Positions 6,730-8,011 of a DNA stretch of 8,011 nt are shown piece after piece (the stretch's first letter is position 1; each line of letters opens with the position of its first letter). A program made the translations under genes and the position numbers. Origin of the DNA: an uncultured Azospirillum sp. GTDB taxonomy: Bacteria; Pseudomonadota; Alphaproteobacteria; Azospirillales; Azospirillaceae. Below the pieces are notes generated by a model. The model was not told the DNA's origin. It was given only the letters and a program-made list of their open reading frames with translations, and searched no databases. The stretch lies in contig CALGOL010000092.1 of the NCBI GenBank assembly GCA_937960755.1, positions 1 to 8,011 of the forward strand, in the 5' to 3' direction.

Positions 6730-7098
6730 GTCTGTCTTTCCGCCTGATTTGGAGGTTCGTTTTCGCTGACGGCCCCTGAATATGAAGCCGCGTTACCTTA
6801 AATGCTTACCTTTACATTCCCCGCGACGCCCAGCAGGCTGGCCGCTTAAAATCGCCTCCGCCCTCGCGACGCCGCTCAACAACGGTTTATGTCACGCCTG
6901 ACGGCAATTCTCAACGAGCGCGAAACGCCGACGCAGCGTTATGTCGCAGGAAACCGCCTAAAATATTTGCCGTCGCATGACGGACGCGCCAAAATGGCTA
7001 TAATTTAAGCAATTTCATCGTCTACCTGCTTCGCCGCCGAAATATCCCAGCGGCGACTCGGGGCCTCGCGCTTTCCCGCCAGTCCGATCCGATGCCGA
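6730..7098 (-). other. glnB-glnA intergenic spacer (369 bases)
   Basis: No gene is supported here. Reading toward glnA it holds: a possible hairpin CGCCGC (7032-7037) with GCGGCG (7050-7055) and a 12-base loop; an AT-rich island around 6991-7018 that contains TATAAT on the + strand and a TTATAG-like element on the - strand; and a good sigma-70-like promoter for glnA at 6886-6914 (separate entry). I found no convincing sigma-54 -24/-12 element for glnA, because GG and GC pairs with the required 10-base gap lack the flanking consensus. No intrinsic terminator separates the genes, so read-through from glnB is likely. In Rhodospirillum and Azospirillum relatives, glnA mRNA arises both from the glnB promoters and by internal initiation or processing. 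Confidence 0.6.
6886..6914 (-). promoter_or_regulatory. Putative sigma-70-type promoter for glnA
   Basis: On the minus strand TTGAGA (6914-6909; five of six matches to TTGACA) is followed after exactly 17 bases by CATAAA (6891-6886; four of six matches to TATAAT). Transcription would begin near 6879 and leave a leader of about 150 bases before the glnA ATG. An independent glnA promoter between glnB and glnA fits the arrangement known in Azospirillum. Prediction from sequence only. Confidence 0.5.
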
Positions 7099-7437
7099 TC
7101 AGATAGCGTCGTTGCCCTTCTCGCCGGTGCGGATGCGCACGACTTCCTCAATATTGGACACGAAGATCTTGCCGTCGCCAATGCGGCCGGTATGGGCGGC
7201 CTGCTGGATCGCTTCGATGGCGCGCTCCACCAGCCCGTCTTCCATCACCACTTCGATCTTCACCTTGGGCAGGAAGTCCACCACGTATTCGGCGCCGCGA
7301 TAAAGCTCAGTGTGCCCCTTCTGCCGGCCGAAGCCCTTGGCTTCGGTGACGGTGATGCCTTTGATGCCGACTTCGTGCAGCGCTTCCTTCACTTCGTCCA
7401 ATTTGAAGGGCTTAATGATGGCTTCGATCTTCTTCAT
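7099..7437 (-). CDS. glnB: Nitrogen regulatory protein PII (GlnB)
   Basis: Trimeric PII signal protein of 112 residues, the standard length. It senses 2-oxoglutarate and ATP/ADP and, through uridylylation, reports glutamine status to the GlnE adenylyltransferase and the NtrB/NtrC system. The opening MKKIEAIIKPFKLDEVKEAL, the T-loop GFGRQKGHTELYRGAEYVVDF with uridylylation tyrosine Y51, and the C-terminal TGRIGDGKIFVSNIEEVVRIR box are all intact. The ATG at 7437 has AGAGAG a few bases upstream on the minus strand. It is the first gene of the glnBA pair. GlnB rather than the paralogue GlnK is chosen because glnA, not the ammonium transporter gene amtB, is the neighbour. Confidence 0.97.
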   Translation of the reverse strand: MKKIEAIIKPFKLDEVKEALHEVGIKGITVTEAKGFGRQKGHTELYRGAEYVVDFLPKVKIEVVMEDGLVERAIEAIQQAAHTGRIGDGKIFVSNIEEVVRIRTGEKGNDAI

Positions 7438-7484
7438 TGGTTCTCTCTTCGATCAGAAGGGCGGCCGTAAACGCGCCTCCGCCC

Positions 7485-7517
7485 CGCCGGTCGTCCGGCG
7501 ACGAAGCGGCGCGCCGC
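7485..7517 (-). other. Inverted repeats in the predicted glnB leader
   Basis: CGCCGG-TCGT-CCGGCG (7485-7500) and the 12-base perfect palindrome GCGGCGCGCCGC (7506-7517) lie between the predicted glnB transcription start (about 7525) and the glnB ribosome-binding site. They would fold in the 5' leader of the mRNA, or the palindrome could be a protein site. GC-rich DNA yields such repeats by chance, so the functional meaning is uncertain. Confidence 0.35.
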
Positions 7518-7529
7518 GACATCGACCTC

Positions 7530-7552
7530 ATTATAAGCATTCTCCATGCCAA
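7530..7552 (-). promoter_or_regulatory. Sigma-54 (-24/-12) promoter of glnB with an overlapping TATAAT
   Basis: The minus strand reads TTGGCATGGAGAATGCT (7552-7536). It matches the consensus TGGCACG-N4-TTGCW with two mismatches and keeps the essential GG (7550-7549) and GC (7538-7537) exactly 10 bases apart. Immediately downstream is TATAAT (7535-7530), which looks like a sigma-70 -10 element, but no good -35 lies 16-18 bases upstream. Start near 7525 would give a leader of about 88 bases. Activation by NtrC under nitrogen limitation is expected from known glnBA operons, although I found no convincing NtrC dyad. Confidence 0.75.
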
Positions 7553-7599
7553 ACGCGGAAAGGGATGAGAATGCGCCGTCGGGTTAACGTCGCGGCAGT

Positions 7600-7629
7600 G
7601 TAACAGGCGCCAAAGGATCAGGTAACAGC
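7600..7629. repeat. Direct repeat GTAACAG, 22-base period, upstream of the glnB promoter
   Basis: GTAACAG occurs at 7600-7606 and 7622-7628, start to start 22 bases, about two helical turns. The copies lie some 75-100 bases upstream of the predicted glnB start, where an enhancer-binding activator of sigma-54 would sit. The sequence does not match the NtrC consensus. It could be chance. Confidence 0.3.
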
Positions 7630-7656
7630 CTATTTTTTAGGCGATGCGCGAAATTT

Positions 7657-8011
7657 TTAGGCTTGGATCGACGATTGCTCGCCTTGCAAAGTAGTCAGGG
7701 CGCTTTGAAACAGCGCATCGGCGCGGCTGGCCCCGGCGGTCAGCTCCAAAATGCGCACGGCGTAGGCCAGCGACAGCATGGCCGCCTCCTCCTCGTCTTC
7801 GCCGGCGACGCCGCGTTCTTTCAGCTTAGCGGCCCATTGCGCCACGTCGCGTTCAACGTTGCGGCTGATTTCGCCTAGCGTTTTCGTCACGTCGGGGGCG
7901 AGCGCCAGCGAACCGGCGAAGCGTTCGCAACGCCGCATGGCGCGGGCGCATTCTTCGGCGCTTTCCTGCTTGGCTTCGTCGGGCGCCGCCAACGGCGCGC
8001 CGGCCGCCGCC
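7657..8011 (-). CDS. Hypothetical protein (5' end outside window)
   Basis: I do not recognise this gene. The minus-strand frame is open from the right edge to a TAA at 7659-7657, giving at least 117 residues. A TTG at 7992 could be read as a start, but the frame continues upstream without a stop and no ribosome-binding site is evident, so I treat it as partial. The protein is Ala-, Glu- and Arg-rich and looks wholly helical. It has two cysteines seven residues apart (CARAMRRC), an acidic GEDEEEAA patch and no visible membrane segment or signal peptide within the window. It precedes glnB in the same direction with a 219-base gap that carries the glnB promoter, so co-transcription is possible but glnB does not depend on it. 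That the frame is coding is supported by the absence of any competing gene and by normal GC-rich codon usage. Confidence 0.55.
   Translation of the reverse strand, partial: AAAGAPLAAPDEAKQESAEECARAMRRCERFAGSLALAPDVTKTLGEISRNVERDVAQWAAKLKERGVAGEDEEEAAMLSLAYAVRILELTAGASRADALFQSALTTLQGEQSSIQA

Noticed and set aside
5353..6747. 464-codon open frame on the + strand opposite glnA
   Set aside because: It is in exact codon register with glnA, so its stops would need TTA, CTA or TCA codons in glnA, which are rare in GC-rich genes. The His/Val/Arg-rich translation resembles no protein; it is a composition shadow.
6980..6997. Sigma-54 element for glnA (TGGCGCG...TGC on the minus strand)
   Set aside because: The GG to GC gap is 12 bases instead of the required 10.
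7628..7642. Hairpin GCCTA-TTTTT-TAGGC as terminator of the unrecognised upstream gene
   Set aside because: The stem has only 5 pairs, is AT-containing and has no following T run on the minus strand; not a convincing intrinsic terminator.

Overview
The window is GC-rich, densely coding proteobacterial DNA with two gene blocks facing each other. The GlnB and GlnA sequences, the glnB-glnA order with a sigma-54-type promoter in front of glnB, and a dispersed palindrome of the type common in alphaproteobacteria all suggest an alphaproteobacterium, perhaps of the Rhodospirillales. That placement rests on remembered family sequences, not on a search.

Left block (1-5196, all + strand): a module for protocatechuate 4,5-cleavage, the meta-cleavage route used on lignin-derived aromatics. 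It begins with the 3' part of a LysR-type regulator resembling LigR/PmdR (1-804). After 124 bases come a DUF1932/6-phosphogluconate-dehydrogenase-like NAD(P) oxidoreductase (929-1858), ligA (1842-2249), ligB (2242-3090), ligC (3228-4184) and an aldo/keto reductase (4189-5196). The first three enzyme genes overlap, ligC and the reductase are 4 bases apart, and a palindromic repeat fills the ligB-ligC gap. LigAB opens protocatechuate to 4-carboxy-2-hydroxymuconate-6-semialdehyde (CHMS), and LigC oxidises this to 2-pyrone-4,6-dicarboxylate (PDC). The later steps (LigI, LigU, LigJ, LigK) are not in the window. The two flanking oxidoreductases have no assigned step in the known pathway and are the most interesting open question here.

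Middle (5197-5319): the blocks converge on a strong bidirectional intrinsic terminator (14-bp perfect stem), followed by two more hairpins on the glnA side.

Right block (5320-8011, all - strand): nitrogen regulation. glnB (PII signal protein, 7099-7437) lies upstream of glnA (type I glutamine synthetase, 5320-6729). A sigma-54 -24/-12 element with an overlapping TATAAT lies before glnB. The 369-base spacer before glnA holds a good sigma-70-like promoter. At the right edge, the 3' part of an unrecognised gene (7657-8011) reads in the same direction.

I see no CRISPR array, transposase, tRNA, rRNA or defence system, and nothing that amounts to a clearly new system. The novelty is in the unassigned enzymes of the lig operon and in the regulatory DNA.
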